Positions 1 through 14,300 are shown, counted from the stretch's first letter. The stretch: 64,000 nucleotides of DNA from Owenia fusiformis (GCA_903813345.2 CAIIXF020000005.1:15877375-15941374); one strand, 5' to 3'. Numbers and translations: made by a program. The notes: generated by a model from the letters alone, not told the origin.

Positions 1-1000
1 GTTCCAAATATATTTACAAATTACTCTACTTTGCTTCATTAATCAAGGTAGTAAAGACTAAAAGTCCCAATATATTAGCTAAATTACTCATTCTACATTG
101 CTTCATCAATCAAAGTAGTAAAGACTACGTTCCAAATATATTTACCAAATTACTCATTCTACTTTGCTTCATTAATCAAAGTAGTAAAGACTACGTTCCA
201 AATATATTTACAAATTACTCTACTTTGCTTCATTAATCAAGGTAGTAAAGACTAAAAGTCCCAATATATTAGCTAAATTACTCATTCTATATTGCTTCAT
301 CAATCAAAGTAGTAAAGACTACGTTCCAAATATATTTACAAATTACTCTACTTTGCTTCATTAATCAAGGTAGTAAAGACTACGTGTAAAAGTCCCAATA
401 TAATAGCCAAATTACTCATTCTACATTGCTTCATCAATCAAAGTAGTAAAGACGACGTGTAAAAGTCCCAATATATTAGCCAAATTACTCATTCTACTTT
501 GCTTCATTAATCAAAGTAGTAAAGACTACGTTCCAAATATATTTACCAAATTACTCATTCTACTTTGCTTCATTAATCAAAGTAGTAAAGACTACGTTAC
601 AAATATATTTTCCAAATTACTCATTCTACTTTGCTTCATTAATCAAGGTTGTAAAGACTACGTTCCAAATATATTTACCAAATTACTCATTCTACTTTGC
701 TTCATCAATCAAAGTAGTAAAGACTACGTTCCAAATATATTTACAAATTACTCTACTTTGCTTCATTAATCAAGGTAGTAAAGACTACGTGTAAAAGTCC
801 CAATATATTAGCCAAATTACTCATTCTACATTGCTTCATCAATCAAAGTAGTAAAGACTACGTTCCAAATATATTTACAAATTACTCTACTTTGCTTCAT
901 TAATCAAGGCTGTAAAAACTACGACTTTAAAGTCCAAATATATAAGCCAAGTTACTCCTTATACTCTGCTTCCTTTCATCAAGCTACTGAGACTATGTGT
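1..1000. repeat. AT-rich satellite array, 60-73 bp units
   Basis: About 15 head-to-tail units fill this stretch and run off the left edge. Three variants alternate: a 60-61 bp type starting GTTCCAAATATATTTACAAA, a 66 bp type with ACCAAATTACTCATTC, and a 68-73 bp type starting (GTGT)AAAAGTCCCAATATATTAG. All share a core reading TTGCTTCATTAATCAAAG or close to it, followed by GTAGTAAAGACTA. The core can fold: CTACTTTG and CAAAGTAG flank a 10-base loop in the 66 bp type. The last unit (about 920-1000) is degenerate, and a decayed fragment reappears at about 1245-1290. Confidence 0.95.
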
Positions 1001-4000
1001 AAAAACTACCAATAGATTCACACTACTATACCTAACCCCTAGACATGCATAAGATATTCTGTTTGTCTAATTGTATTGTTTGGTATATTTTTGAAAGTAC
1101 CTTATTAACATTAAACAGTCATCCAATAAACCATTCATAAGGAACAGACACATTAAAACAAATTACATAATCATTACTGATAAGCCAAATGGGTTGCTTA
1201 TGAACACCAAATGCAAGGTATAGTAGAGTGATTAGCCTTCATAATTCATGGCAGTAAGACTACGTGAAAAAAGTCCTAATATATTTGCCGGATACCCAAT
1301 AATGTATCCACTACGACTTGGTTTTCCAGTGTACATACTATATGTTATAAATTAATATAAATTTATGGGAATAATAATACTAAAGAAAGATATAACTTGG
1401 GGATTTTTCTCATTGACTATTTAAGATAATGAGATATTAGGACTATCTCCTACTAAATACAACACCCAAATTACCATTCAACCGAGACGAAGTAGACATG
1501 CACATCCGTTATTGCTTGGATGAATTACGAATTGTACAAAGTAGGTCTCTACTTTGATATCCTTAACTGTGTGTTTTAGCCCTTTGTGACAAGTCATGCG
1601 GATAATATACACACGATGTAGGATTTAGCTGTCAGTCCAAACGCATGCGCATTTACTTATTGGGATTCATTTGATTGATAGCTTTGTTGCCAATACCTTA
1701 TTTATCATTAATTAAATATGAACATGTGTTCTTTGTCCCTTGTACCTTCCAGCGTTTTCCAGTCCAATTAAGGGTTTACAAGTACTCAATACACTTGCGG
1801 TTATTTTACTTTATATCATTGATATCCGTCATTAGTATAGCTACATATAGGGTGAGCCAAGAAGGTTAACCCAAACAAATCTCAATATACAAATAGACAA
1901 ATTTCAATAACCCAGTAATCTGGTATGGGAGTTAACTCATATTTGGTACAATCAGTTGAACCTTGTTCAATTTTCTTTCATTCCAGTAAGTTTCATTGGT
2001 CAATTTCAAATGCTCGTGATTTTATGCCCATTTTACAAAACACTCCAAATGCCAAAACCAGAGACATACCAAAATCACTCAATTGCAATATGAACCCCCA
2101 GAATTTAATCGTTGAAGTTATTTCAAAGGTAATGTGTACACAAAAGTAACAACCCTAGATGCATCAGAGAGTTCAAACAAGAGAGTATAAGGAAAATGAG
2201 AGCCATTGCACAAGATATCTTGACTGTGAGCGTTTAGTTGCTGATAGTCCATTTAGCGGGGGTTCGAGTTTGCTCATATGCGTGCGCATGTGTACAAAAC
2301 ATAAAACGCTACTCATGAAAATCAAATCCTTTATAAAAATGGACGGTCATTTGGGCATTTCTTGAAACTCGTGAAAATCGATCCCGACAACACTAGATTA
2401 GCGTCACACGACGAGAACTTCCAATTATTGCTCCGATTGAAAGTTAAGCACTTGTTGAAAGGAGCGCTGTGTCCATTAGAACCTGAGGCCCGGGTATCTC
2501 AGATTAGAACCATCTCAATTCCTAGTCATGTCATGTCGGTGTAATATGTTAACATCACACTACAATTACCAATCAATAGAATCGGAACAAGCACAAGGCT
2601 CGGATGTGAATTGAGTTTTAATTTCTGTTAATTCCACATTCGTTTGATTTAAAATTTTAAAATGTGACGTCCATCTCTTTCCTATTATCATTCTAATTAC
2701 ATTATAAATATACAATTAAAGCAGATGGATGAATAGCATACGTTGGCATTGGTCAGGCATTGTTTGTATCATTTTCATGTATTTATTTTAGTTCGTGAGA
2801 CAGAAAAACATAAATTTCCTGCTATTACTTTAATGTTCTCGAACAAGTTAAAATTATAAATGTAGGTTAATATTGTTCATACGGCACCCTGTATGATTTC
2901 TATATTCATGATATTGCAAGACGACAGACCTCTGCGTCACACGATCGTTCATCATGTTATTTATTTCAAACCTGACATTAAACTTTAGACATATTTAAAC
3001 TGCATTAGATCTAGACTACAGACAGCCTCATTACTCAAACTTAAATGGCAAATTCTTATATAATTATTGGTTTAAGAACGTCTAAATAACGTATGGAACT
3101 TTACACACGGAGTGATATCCTATATGTCTACAAGAGATATACCAACCAGACGTTTCTCTAATCACAGTTTGCTATCTTGCCTTGTAAGGTTTTTCAGAGT
3201 GATGAATTGTTTGATCTGTACGTTGATGGAATGGTTGGTTGGATGGATACGTGAATGATGGCTTGCTTTTCTAAGAATGATTGATAACGTGTCTATGTAT
3301 CTTTCATGTTGTATTTCTACCGACAGGTATGAGATCAGAAACATATATCCCTGTCATATACGGTCAGTTGGAAGCCTTCCAAAACTGTCAAAGATGAACT
3401 TAACGAAGATAATTTTGACCATTCCAACATATACTAAAACTACACTTATCGCGTTCAGGCAAAATATGCATGTGCCCTGGCGTGTTATGGCTTGTCTTAG
3501 AAATGCAATACATCATAGTACATAATATCACGCATCAATTGCGTACTAATAAATGCCTAATATGTGCCCCTTTGCATGCAGGTGAGAGTCCCTAACTTTG
3601 GTTTACACAGAATAGATGCTCATTTAAAACATTTGTCTACAAGAAAGCCAAGATAGCTAGCTTTTGTAAGGTTATCCTAATTCCTAATTAGTATGAAGTT
3701 ACATCGTAATGTTTCTCATATATGAATCCAAGGGAGGTATTTGTCTGACTAATTTCAGGTGCAAACTAACAGAAGTTAAATAAGTGATAGGCCAACCTGC
3801 AAATGTTTCAACTTACCTGGCTTTAACCATTTATCTAAGAAGCTCGATGTTTATATATGTAAGTAAAGAACATTTTGATCCTTTTTACGAGAGCTTTACA
3901 ACTGGTCATATTTACTTTGATTGAGTTATTTTCATTTTATTCATCATGGTCGATTAGTTTCATGGCGTAAAGTGGTAAACATTGTTGTTTTTAATACAAG

Positions 4001-5230
4001 GACTCGTAAAACAAGAAGGTATAATTTCAACAAGACAGGGCAATTAAGCCGGCTCTTATGAAGATTATATCATGAAGTATTTGGCTTTGGCATGAGGCCT
4101 TAGAAGACATTAATTACGATAACGGATGATGAATCTGATAAATGCAAGTCTTATGAACAATTCAAAGAAACGATTTTCTCCTTCGCTTTAAAATGGCAAT
4201 AATGAGCGCTTGAAACAAAACGATTGGAAATCTAAGCTCTTCTTGATTACTATGCATAGTCAGGAGTTGATGTAGCTCTGCCATATGATTTACTGTGTTT
4301 GACGAGTGACGGTTGTTTGATCCTGACTCTCATCATGGTTACACAATATAACATTTGATTGGAAGTCGTTGCTCCTTATCCTTTGATACAATTAGAAGAC
4401 CAAGCAAGGCCAAGGCAAGACCACTTAACATTATTTTGTATTCAACAACTGTTTAAAATTAGTATAGGCAAAACAGACTTCTTGCAAACGTGTCCTTCTA
4501 AAATCGTTTATAAAAGTGGGAACTCGTGATCTTTCTACCAAACTTGCTTACGTGGTGTGTAGGGTGAACTCGTAGAGTTTCTACCAAATTTGCTTACGTA
4601 TGTAGGGTGAACGTTTGAACCAAAATCTGTGAATTTTCCAAATGAGTGCTAGGGGAACTTAAGCTTAATGTTTATCATTTGTGATTGCAATAAAGTTTTA
4701 ACTGTTTCAAAACGTTTTGGACCACAAGTTGTTTAGTGAAAATATTTATACTTTTATCACGAATGTGGTATTTGAACTAAAACTGACACTTAGATATACG
4801 AACCACATTCATATTAAGTCTAAAGACAGACTTGTAACCCTTGTAACAAAACCATAACCTATGATTCACATACAGATCGAGCATGATCAGGATATATCTC
4901 ATTCCGTCCAAGCAGAACGCATAATACCCATTATATAAAATGGCGTTTTGGCCTTGACCTACATTCAGATCAAAAATCGATTTCCATTTCTATGTCATAA
5001 TCTCCAGCTGGCCATGTTATCTAGCCCGCCTACTAGCATATTTATCCATACAACGACCAAATGTATACTTTAATTGTTGTTACTTGTTTTTCTATTTACA
5101 TAATCATTTCGGATTATCAGACAAAATCAATCCAATTTGATATTTTCTTAATCCTGTTTAAGTACTGCAGAGTACAATTGCAATATTTTTCTTTTGTTAT
5201 GAAATCATTGTCATCAACAACCGATCATGA
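1001..5230. other. No gene recognised; AT-rich intergenic DNA
   Basis: Only short open frames of fewer than about 85 codons occur, without recognisable domains or splice-linked partners. A decayed satellite fragment lies at about 1245-1290. A two-unit tandem duplication of about 44-46 bp lies at 4520-4609, where each unit contains TTTCTACCAAA and TTGCTTACGT. Confidence 0.6.
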
Positions 5231-6186
5231 ATGACATTCAAGATGTTGCGGAGGCAACTGCCTATGATCGTAAAAACTGAGTTGGGAATCTGGAATGAGG
5301 TGGCGGTGCTATCGCAACGCCATCTCGCGCTATATTCTGTTGTATTTATTTTATTTACCACCTATGCAGGTGAGCAATACGGTCTTGTGCATATATCCCT
5401 TAAAATCATCGTTTTACGAATGTATCGATGATCAAAGTGGAGCACCGTTTCCATTTCCTTGTAAATGTTGAGTAAATGGAACAGAAATGTTTCAAAAAAT
5501 GTAAAAAGACCTTCACGAATAACCCGTCGCATTCGTTCATTATTGTTGAATTATCTCACGAACTACCTGTCACAATTGTTTAGTATTGTTGAATTAACTC
5601 ATGCACTGCCTGTCAAAGGCGTCAATCAGAAAGTATGGACTTCTTTAACACACGCGGTTAACTCTTTTTCAGGTCGTTAGAAATAATGATTAATATTGAA
5701 TATTAATTTGAATGAAACGAACTCACGACATTTATTATTAAATTGAGTAGTACTTATGATTAAATACCGTTTTTGAATTGGATCTCATTTAGAGAGTATT
5801 ACATCTTTGTAAGAAAATCTCCATGGATATTAGGCTTAATTGAAAGTGTGATTGGTTCTTTAAATAAGAACTTTTTATTTCGCCATTGCGTAGTGATATA
5901 CATATAAATGGTAATAAAGTGTTTATTGTTCACGTTTTTGTATTGGGTTGATTGGTTCCCTCTTGAATAGATAGTATATAACCAGATTGAACAATTGCAC
6001 TTCATTAAGTTCTTTGGTTATTCTACAGGTAGGCCGAAGTTAACAATTCAGTCCATATTGGTTAATGAAAACAACGTGAACTTGAATTTTAGTTTCATGA
6101 CCGTCACCGCATCAAACATTTCTATTCGCCATTTTAAATGCGAATGTAACGGCCATTACCCCCACTTCATACTGAACAGTGACTAA
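5231..6186 (+). CDS. Candidate two-exon small secreted protein (tentative)
   Basis: Exon 1 (5231-5369) opens with an ATG, is richer in GC than its surroundings and ends in a hydrophobic stretch, LALYSVVFILFTTYA, typical of a signal peptide. It is followed at once by a GTGAGC donor in phase 1. Exon 2 (6029-6186) follows a TTCTACAG acceptor in the matching phase and ends in TAA. The join gives 98 residues: a signal peptide, then a mature chain of about 50 residues with N-glycosylation sequons and two cysteines (CEC). Phase 1 splicing directly after a signal peptide is common in secreted and Ig-type genes. The chain matches no family I recognise, and exon 2 could splice onward instead of ending. 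The intron holds a short tandem duplication at about 5541-5615. This may be a chance pairing of two open frames. Confidence 0.3.
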
Positions 6187-6782
6187 TAGCTATAGCCTGT
6201 TTAGAATAATTTCCTGTTTCCTAGTCAGATACAAAGAAGTTGGTGGTAGTATCAGGTGCTATTTGTTATCAAAATAGGATTTTTTTCTTTCAAAGTTTTG
6301 AAGTGTTTTCTTGTGCCAAACATCTGATTGGTGTACTGACCATGAACTAATTGCACCCAAAACGGGTGAGTGCAGAGGTTTCGTAAAACATATGGTGAGT
6401 ACTTTAAAGTTCATAGTGCCATGCAGAACCTTAGTGCTTTTATTTCTGTATTTCTCAAAGATCTAATCTGTTTCCAGGATTTGAACCATTGACTCGTCAT
6501 TTACTTGCATTATTCCCATGGCCTCTAGAGTAGCTAAATATAGGCCATTGTATATGTAGTAAATTACTCTAACAGAATTGCTCCCACGGTAAGAGACGGA
6601 GCAACGAGAAGCTGTTCAATCGGATATTTCAAAGTTTTGACAAATTTTGCACATTTCTCAAATTACCTATGTCAGGTCTCTCAACCTCATTTGCCGAAAA
6701 TAATTATTATTTGGATTTTCTTATTTATTTGGATCTAAAGAGAATATGAAGAAAGGTATCATCTTGATACTGGTATAGCAAT
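6187..6782. other. No gene recognised
   Basis: AT-rich sequence without a supportable open frame, RNA gene or clear repeat. Confidence 0.5.
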
Positions 6783-7243
6783 CTTTATCCTATGCCAAGT
6801 AGAGTTTTAGGGAGATAAGTTGGTAAGATATATCCCGTATCCTGATTTTGAGGTTTCCATATCCCGAACCTCCATATCTCCCGCCATATCTCCCGCTCCA
6901 GGGCATATCTTCCCGCTTCAAAAAAAATTGAAAAATAAGAAAAATTGAAAAAAAAAAGAAAAAATGTGAAAAAAATTGAAAAAAATAAAAAATTCAAAAA
7001 AGAAAAAAATAGAAAAATTGAAAAATGTGATAAAATAAAAATAAATTGAAAAAATGAAAGAAAATTCGAAAACTCTACTTGGTATAGGATAAAGCAGTTA
7101 TGTACGGTCGGTTTGGATATTGGGCTCATCCCTCGTGAGATATGCACATCTACCTTCGGTCCCTATGGTCCCTCAGGTAGATATGCATATCTACCTCTGG
7201 ATAAACCCCATATCCAAAACCTCCCAGTACATAACCCTTATGT
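6783..7243. repeat. Two adjacent foldbacks around a purine-rich tract
   Basis: CTTTATCCTATGCCAAGTAG with AGAGTTTT (6783-about 6808) is mirrored at about 7068-7093 with one change. Between them is a 150 bp purine-rich low-complexity tract built on AAAAATTGAAAA. A second imperfect foldback follows (about 7095-7243): GTTATGTACGGTCGGTTTGG pairs with CCAAAACCTCCCAGTACATA. It includes the perfect palindrome GTAGATATGCATATCTAC. The long minus-strand frame across the purine tract is a low-complexity artefact. Confidence 0.7.
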
Positions 7244-10200
7244 ATCCATATTATCTTTGAGATAAGTTACGTATAAATTATAAAACGTGTCCCAAGATTG
7301 ATCCGTGTGGTACACCGCACTTTTTTCCAAATTTATCAAGCCGACTGGCAAGTTTCAGTCATGTGTCTGTCCGACTGAGATGATGCATCCTCGCCAGCTT
7401 CTCCGGTTAGTAATGATTGAAGAGATTCCCGAGAGATCCATTAACCCAATTTTGTTACATCCCTGTTACATATGCTTGGACAACATTGATTAATCCCTCG
7501 TTAACTTATAAGAACACGAGTCAGAAAGAAAAAGTCAATGCTTATGCGTTTAAGTATTAATACAACCTTCCCAATGATTAATTGGATCAACCCTCATATC
7601 ATCGTCAGGATGGACTGAGACCATCCTTTTATGTTAGTCTCAGGGATGGAGAATACGAAAATTGGGAGGTTTGGGATCATATTTTTGTTTTCTGCTAGTA
7701 TTTATTCCTTAAAATGACAGCCGTTAATATTTACCCTTTGTTTCTGTGGTAGCTAGACATATTTTGAGATTGTAGTAATTGGTTTATTAAAAACTTCTCC
7801 GGGGGATTCAAATGTTGCAAGATGCCGAGGCCAGAAAGTCAGTGACCTTTAGTTTTCTCTTAACCCTATGCGCAGAGCCTAGTTATAAACTACCTGAAAC
7901 GAAGCTCTCTTTTAAGAAGCGAAGTTGAACGAATGCAAAGGGTATTTTCTCTATTATTGTCAGAAACGAATTTGCCGGCTTGCACAGACACGCTAGTTGA
8001 GATCTTATATGTCTTTGTTTAGACATGTTGACATCGTAATAAGTGTGACGAGACACAAACAAGACACTATGTAAAGATTTAACTCTAAACATACCCATAT
8101 CAATGTTGTAGATTGTGTATATAAACTTTTAATGTGTGATTAGGTCTGTCAATATTCAATATTGTGAACGGATCTTCTTTGACAAGAGTCATACATGATA
8201 ATCAATATGATAACAATTTATACCATGTTAAGATAATACCTCATCACACATGTTATGTACAATTACACATAATGAATAAATTAATAACGATACAATAATA
8301 TAGGAACATATTTAGAACATAGGGAATGTCGATAATTTAAAGGCCCTGTTCTTTGGAATTTACCTGTGAACTTATTATTCTTTTTTTAGACCTTTGTTCG
8401 AACAAATACAGAATTCATTCGAACCTGCAACATGGCGCATACCTCGAATCAAGTTTCAAAATTGTCCAGATCAATTTTGGAAGTCTAAAATCAAATAGAT
8501 ATTCGATGATAATGTTGCCATATTTCCATAGGGCCTTTAAGCATAATCAAACGATTGCGATATCTTCCGTAAGACCTGCCGAAAAGTGTTAGTTTAACTG
8601 CGTAAAGTGCGAACTGTAGTCACTACAGAGTAAAACAAACAAACATCCCCTTCTAGTACAAGAGGCGAGGCTAAACAGTAAAGACACCCATGTTGAAACT
8701 TATGCTTTCCAGCAGGAACCCAAATCCTTAAATAAATAACCATTTAGCATAACCAAATCACGCAATTCATTAGTAATTTTTCAACTTCTCAAAAAACTTG
8801 GGTCTTGGGTCAAGACCTGTCTACTTTACAAAGTAAATAGGGAGTGTGGGTGGATTTAGGGTCTAGAAGCAAGACTGTCAAATAACTAATACAGAATACA
8901 CATCAAAGCGTTTTATTACGCAAATATTCTGTCAAATGTATTGTTAGTTTTAATTTTTACTTCTAAAAAATGATGGTCGAATGCTTTTAAGATACCACTT
9001 TTGCGTATTTTGTTTGAAGTTATGGAAAAATTTCGACTTGTCTACGTGCTTCCTGTCTTGAATCAGCATAATTATGAATTTATCGTTTGCCGTTAGTCGT
9101 TGAAAAGTGTAACCCAGGTCCTGGTCTCTGTTTCTGAATTTTAGTCTTGATAGTTCCTGGAATAGATGAAAAAGTCAAAATAAAAGAAAAAATGCCACTG
9201 TTTTATTGATTGAGGTGTTCTTGGGTGACAGGGTATGGTGAAATGCAATAAATCTGTTTTAGGTTTAGTCTGCAGATGCATACTGTACTTTATCAATCCT
9301 GATATATTGTTCAAAAACATATCAGCCCCTTGTGAAGAGTAACGTTCGTCTTTATCCATTTGGTGCGGGATGTCATTTTTATTGCTATATAACTGTTCAA
9401 TTTTGTGACACATTTAAGCAGCTTTACCCTTTCCATCCAGTCTACCTTAAACAATTGGCACTTAAACAGATCTTGTGATTAAAAACCCGGGATTAAATGT
9501 CGGTGTGAATAGATGCAATCAAGGACTTAAGAGTGTGATGAGAAATACTTTTTATACGATTTAAAGACATGAGTTTATTTATGACAACACTGTGACATTT
9601 AATTTTACGAAGTGTCTATCTGATATTATGTTGCGCACCATCATTCGAAATAATAAATCATTTTGTCAACAAAATGTCATGTACCCGTGAATATATTTAA
9701 ATCATTACTAAAGTGTGGTGACATAACCCATGACATTTTAGTATTTAATAATTGTACGATTTGATACAATTAATTGAATCAGAACTATGGAGTGATTTGT
9801 GAAAACCTTTTCGAGTCTTTCGCCATTACGTCATGTCAAGCGTAACGTATTTAAATGGCGTGTAAGTGAACATATATAATTCCCGAGGAAGTCATCCCTA
9901 TACGTGCTTTTATTTGATCACAATCTGACAGCATATTGTGCTTTTCCTACAACTCGATCACTTATTAATCAGATTTTCTAGCTGAAGTCCAAGGAGAATA
10001 GAATCCAAAGAGAAGCAAATTCAAAAATAATCAAATCCAAAAATAAGCTTACTCAAAGAAACGCAAATTCAAAAGAAGCAAATCAAAAGAGAAACAAATT
10101 CCTCCGGCAACTCATTTAGTTTGAATATAAGCATAATATGTATGCATTGCCAATTTGACATTCTTAGTAAACTCATTAATGTTCATAATTTTTTGTTTAT

Positions 10201-10640
10201 GTTTATTCCCTTTTTTAAATTCACACAAATATACAATGCATGAGTGGGTGACACTTTAAAAAGTGTATATTCCCAACAAGTTTTTACAATAAAAGTTGTG
10301 TGTTGTCATACCTGTTAAAGTGCAGTTGGGGACTTGTCTTTGCATTCAACCATACAAATGTTCATTTTTTGCTTATAATTTTTGTGTCACTTTCGTATAC
10401 TAACTTAAAGTAATATTTGCCATTTTGGAAAATAACAACTCGCCATTTGTTTTAATATAACGTTTTACCCAAATTGCTCTTGTTAGTATATATCTACACC
10501 TATAATAAGGATAGATTGCCTTCCCCATTCACCTTTAGCATGCAGTGCCCCTTGATGCAATTCTACACTGATAAATCAACTTATGTTGTCGCTAATGAGT
10601 AATTTAGGAAGAAGATTTGGAAAGGCCCTCGCAACTTAAA
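7244..10640. other. No gene recognised; scattered repeat fragments
   Basis: Only short, unrecognised open frames occur. At about 8836-8885 lies a fragment with TTACAAAGTAAATAGGGAG and GTCTAGAAGCAAGACT. It is related in inverted orientation to sequence at about 13110-13160, which marks a dispersed repeat family. Confidence 0.5.
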
Positions 10641-10647
10641 TATTTGT

Positions 10648-11375
10648 TTAGCGGCGTATGTCTTGTCGTCCGAAAACATCCGGACACCCTTTAATCACTT
10701 CTGTAGTAGCTATGGAAAGAATTGATGTACTCTTGGTCCAAGAATGCATCTGGTCAAACATCTTTTCTTGGCATCTTGCTCTTAAGATATATTTCGTTTT
10801 GACATAGTTGTTCTTCAACATATATTGTAATGGTTTCTGGAAGAATAAAATGTCCCTTGGTGTTACGGTCCTGGATTGTGATAATAGAATTTGAATGGTG
10901 GGGTAGAGGGTATTAGAAATGGTTTCTTTTGGCATCGGATTTATCTCTGATAGGTATACATTTAGATGTTTCCTTTTTCTGGATTGTTCTGTAACAATTT
11001 TTGGTCCTTTCCCTTTGGCACTTGTGCTTATACTTACTAATTTGAGAAAATGACATACTGACCCTTTCTTTAACTTGATTCTAAAATTGCATACATAAAC
11101 ATGTGAAAACAAAAATTAGATCTGTCAAATCTTAGAAAAGATAAAAGAAAGGTTTGACAAGAGACCTTAAGGGTATTACCATCCAGACAAACAGGTAGTA
11201 TCTGGTTATGTGTCGGGCTTGGGTAATTAATGTTGTGTAGAGGCGAGATCATGCCCAAGAATGTGCCAAACATTGCGATATAATAGTCCTGCGGTGCCAG
11301 TTTTATATCTCTGGTATTATCAGGACTTATAAATAGATCAGTGTTATTTTTATTAGTACTGGAGAATGTAAACAT
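10648..11375 (-). other. Two overlapping unrecognised open frames
   Basis: A 154-codon frame (10648-11112) overlaps the 3' end of a 101-codon frame (11070-11375) on the same strand. Frames this long are uncommon in such AT-rich DNA, so a decayed gene, a transposon remnant with a frameshift near 11070-11112, or two exons are all possible. I see no motif, signal peptide or family resemblance. The downstream frame is basic, with a KGKGPK and SRKRKH stretch, and the upstream one has no clear features. Chance cannot be excluded. Confidence 0.15.
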
Positions 11376-14300
11376 TTGTATTTTGTAAAATATATCATCA
11401 TCCGAGATAAGAAACTTCCCCTTTGCACTTACATCATTGATTGACGATATTCGTGTATAATTATGAGCTAGTTGGTATAAAAAGTGAAGTTATCCCTAAC
11501 GACATATTTGGCATACAGATAATAGTGACGTCAGAAGAGTATAAACTTGTAATTATTGACTTGTTAGTTTTATATCACATGGTATGTAATTAAGATACAA
11601 AATTGATGTGGCTTACGACCCAAGTGTCCCTAGAGGTTACTCACCCCTTTCTATTGGCCTCATTACAACCCAGTTTCTCCATGCACAATGAAGGCCACTT
11701 AATTAGTGTCCCATAATGAAGGGCAGTCATCCATGATGGGGACAAATCTGTTACATCGGGCGATATGAATTCTACAAGGTGTGACAAAACTCCCAACTTC
11801 AGAATAGAATTTATATGCTTTTAAAGGAATGCTGAACCGTATATTACATCAACGTGAAGAACTTTTCCGATTTATTGTTGTTCGCTACAAATACAGGATG
11901 ACACAAAAAATTCCGGTTGTTCATTTCGTCATACGAGGAAGGTAGTCCCATTAGAAACCTATTTGAGGACTTAAATGGTATAAACAAGCATCATCTCAAC
12001 ATAGAATACCCTCATATTTTGTAATATAGTGTATTTTGTATTTTTCTGTAGGCGCCCGGGAAGTGCGATAGATAGATGGGAAATGCAAAATGTCAATAAT
12101 ATGATAACTATGAGCTACGACACTCAATATAGGAAAGTGGACATTTTTAATTTGGTAAGATATCTTTTGAACCTTTTTGACAGTGGGGTAAAATGTTAAA
12201 TGCTGTATTTCACTGAAATCTTTTCAAAATCAAAAAATGGTGAAATAATCCTTACATTCTAATCAACACAGTACTAGGACATTTAAATATACATGGAGAT
12301 AGATATTGGATTATCGCACCAGTTATGTCTTCATGGGATCGAAAACATTGAAATTCAAGTGCAACTATCAAGGTACCTGTACCATCTGTATTTTTTCAAT
12401 TAAGCCTACCGGATTTTATTATGTAATAATTCAGCTTCGATCCATATGGTTCCTACAGATGTGAATAATTTTACCAAGATAAACGGCTGCGCATCCAAAA
12501 TCTTTCATTCATAACCCACAATAAAACAAGTCCACTCATCCAGGGATGCCGATCTCCGAGCCTTTCGTCCAGTGCAATCCGTACCTCATGTGCCTTACCT
12601 CATGAGAGGTAGTGAAGGTACGCGACGAACGAAATGACTTTTGAGAATGCAGGGATGCTTGATGGTATATTTTGTAAAATTACGTGTTCTAGGCTTTGAG
12701 ACATCTGCCATGTTACAGGTTATAGAACACAAGTTCATTCAACGTACTGTTCATCAAGTACGTGACGATACAAAAAATAATTCTCGTTGTCAGAAAGTGA
12801 TTCAAAAGTTCAACTTAATTTCGGTGTACTTTCAACCTTCGTTTCTAGCCGAAGGTAAAACTAAATACAGTTTCTCTGAGTAAAATAATTTCTAGTAAGC
12901 AACATAATTATTTTTTAAGTGGCTGTTTTGTGAAAATACCTGACGTTGATTTGAGTTAGTAAGATAATTTTCTATTAAGTAAATATACATAATTTTAAAG
13001 AGGTTCGTGTTGTGACGTTGATTTTGTTTATTTTATTTAGTAGTTGTTTTAGGCCCACCAATCGAGTAGTGTACAGGGGTGAAATTAGAGATAGACTTCC
13101 TTATTTACAACTAGTCTTGCTTCACGACCCTGCCCACACACTTTGTTTACTTAGCAAAGTGAACCATGGGGGGGGGGGGTCCGGGGTCTTGAAGCAAGAC
13201 TACAACTTACTTTGGAAGTTGCTAACCTCAATCAAGATCTTACATTCCAGAGTTTGTTCGTTTAACATTTTCACTTTATGATGATTATCGAGGAAATAAA
13301 AGTAGCATGATTGACAAGAAACGCTTGTATCAGGCTTTCAAGTATACTATCATATTATATGTTTTCTTCCTAACGTTTGGGTTATACGACACATCTGCCT
13401 TTAGCATTTTCTATGAATAATAATACAGTTTAGTGCGACTCCTCGACAAGATAACATTTTTATTTACCAACTTTGAAATTGCCTACTTCCGAGTGTTAAT
13501 AAAATTGACGTCTTAAACACTAAACATAACTTGTAAAACTAAAAGGGTGATGCCGTGATGAAGTCGTAATGCCATAACAAAATATCAATATCGCTGATTT
13601 AGCGAAATATCACGAAGGACTCACAAGTCGAAGAACATAAGGAATAAGACTGTTTCACATTACCTGCCACGGAAGGTAATTTGTTTAACAGTTTGCAGCT
13701 TTCATCATATGGCAACGTTTATTCACCTAGGTAAGATTCTCATAAAAGTAGCTAGTGGTGATTTACGGCAAAGCAAAACGCATCTAGGAATACTCTTTTC
13801 TCAGATAGGGAACTATATAATTACCTGTCTAGTGTAGCTAGTTACTTAGAAATTAGAAAAGTTAGACAATACCTGAACATTGTAGTCAGTACGTCGCAAA
13901 ATAAAGTTTTGGAGAGATAAAGATACAGTTTGATGACATTGAGAATCCATACTGTTCAATAGACGGTAAAATATTACTTTCAGTTTAATTAAAGTACTCA
14001 TACAATGCTGTACCTTAAATGAGTACTGCCATTCAATGGCGCAACTTGAATATCTTCTGGTTACAATGAAACAGGTAAGTTGTAGAAATTATTAACATGT
14101 TTTCGTCATAGATTTTTTTATTATACGGAATTCGAAAACGTTTTATTTCAGATATATCACAGACTATTTTCATTTCGCTTTGCTACTAATATTTCATTTA
14201 GCTATTTTCATTTGTTCGTCGAAGTTTGCTTTGTGTAAATGACCTACTCCGACTAAATGATTCTATCTGGGCCAACCGATATACGATTTATGCCGCAATA

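Noticed and set aside
1-1000. CRISPR-like array
   Set aside because: The units are continuous tandem copies without unique spacers, in a eukaryotic genome. It is a satellite.
6785-7147. 120-codon minus-strand frame
   Set aside because: Its middle is a Phe-rich run produced by the AAAAATTGAAAA tract inside a foldback sequence.
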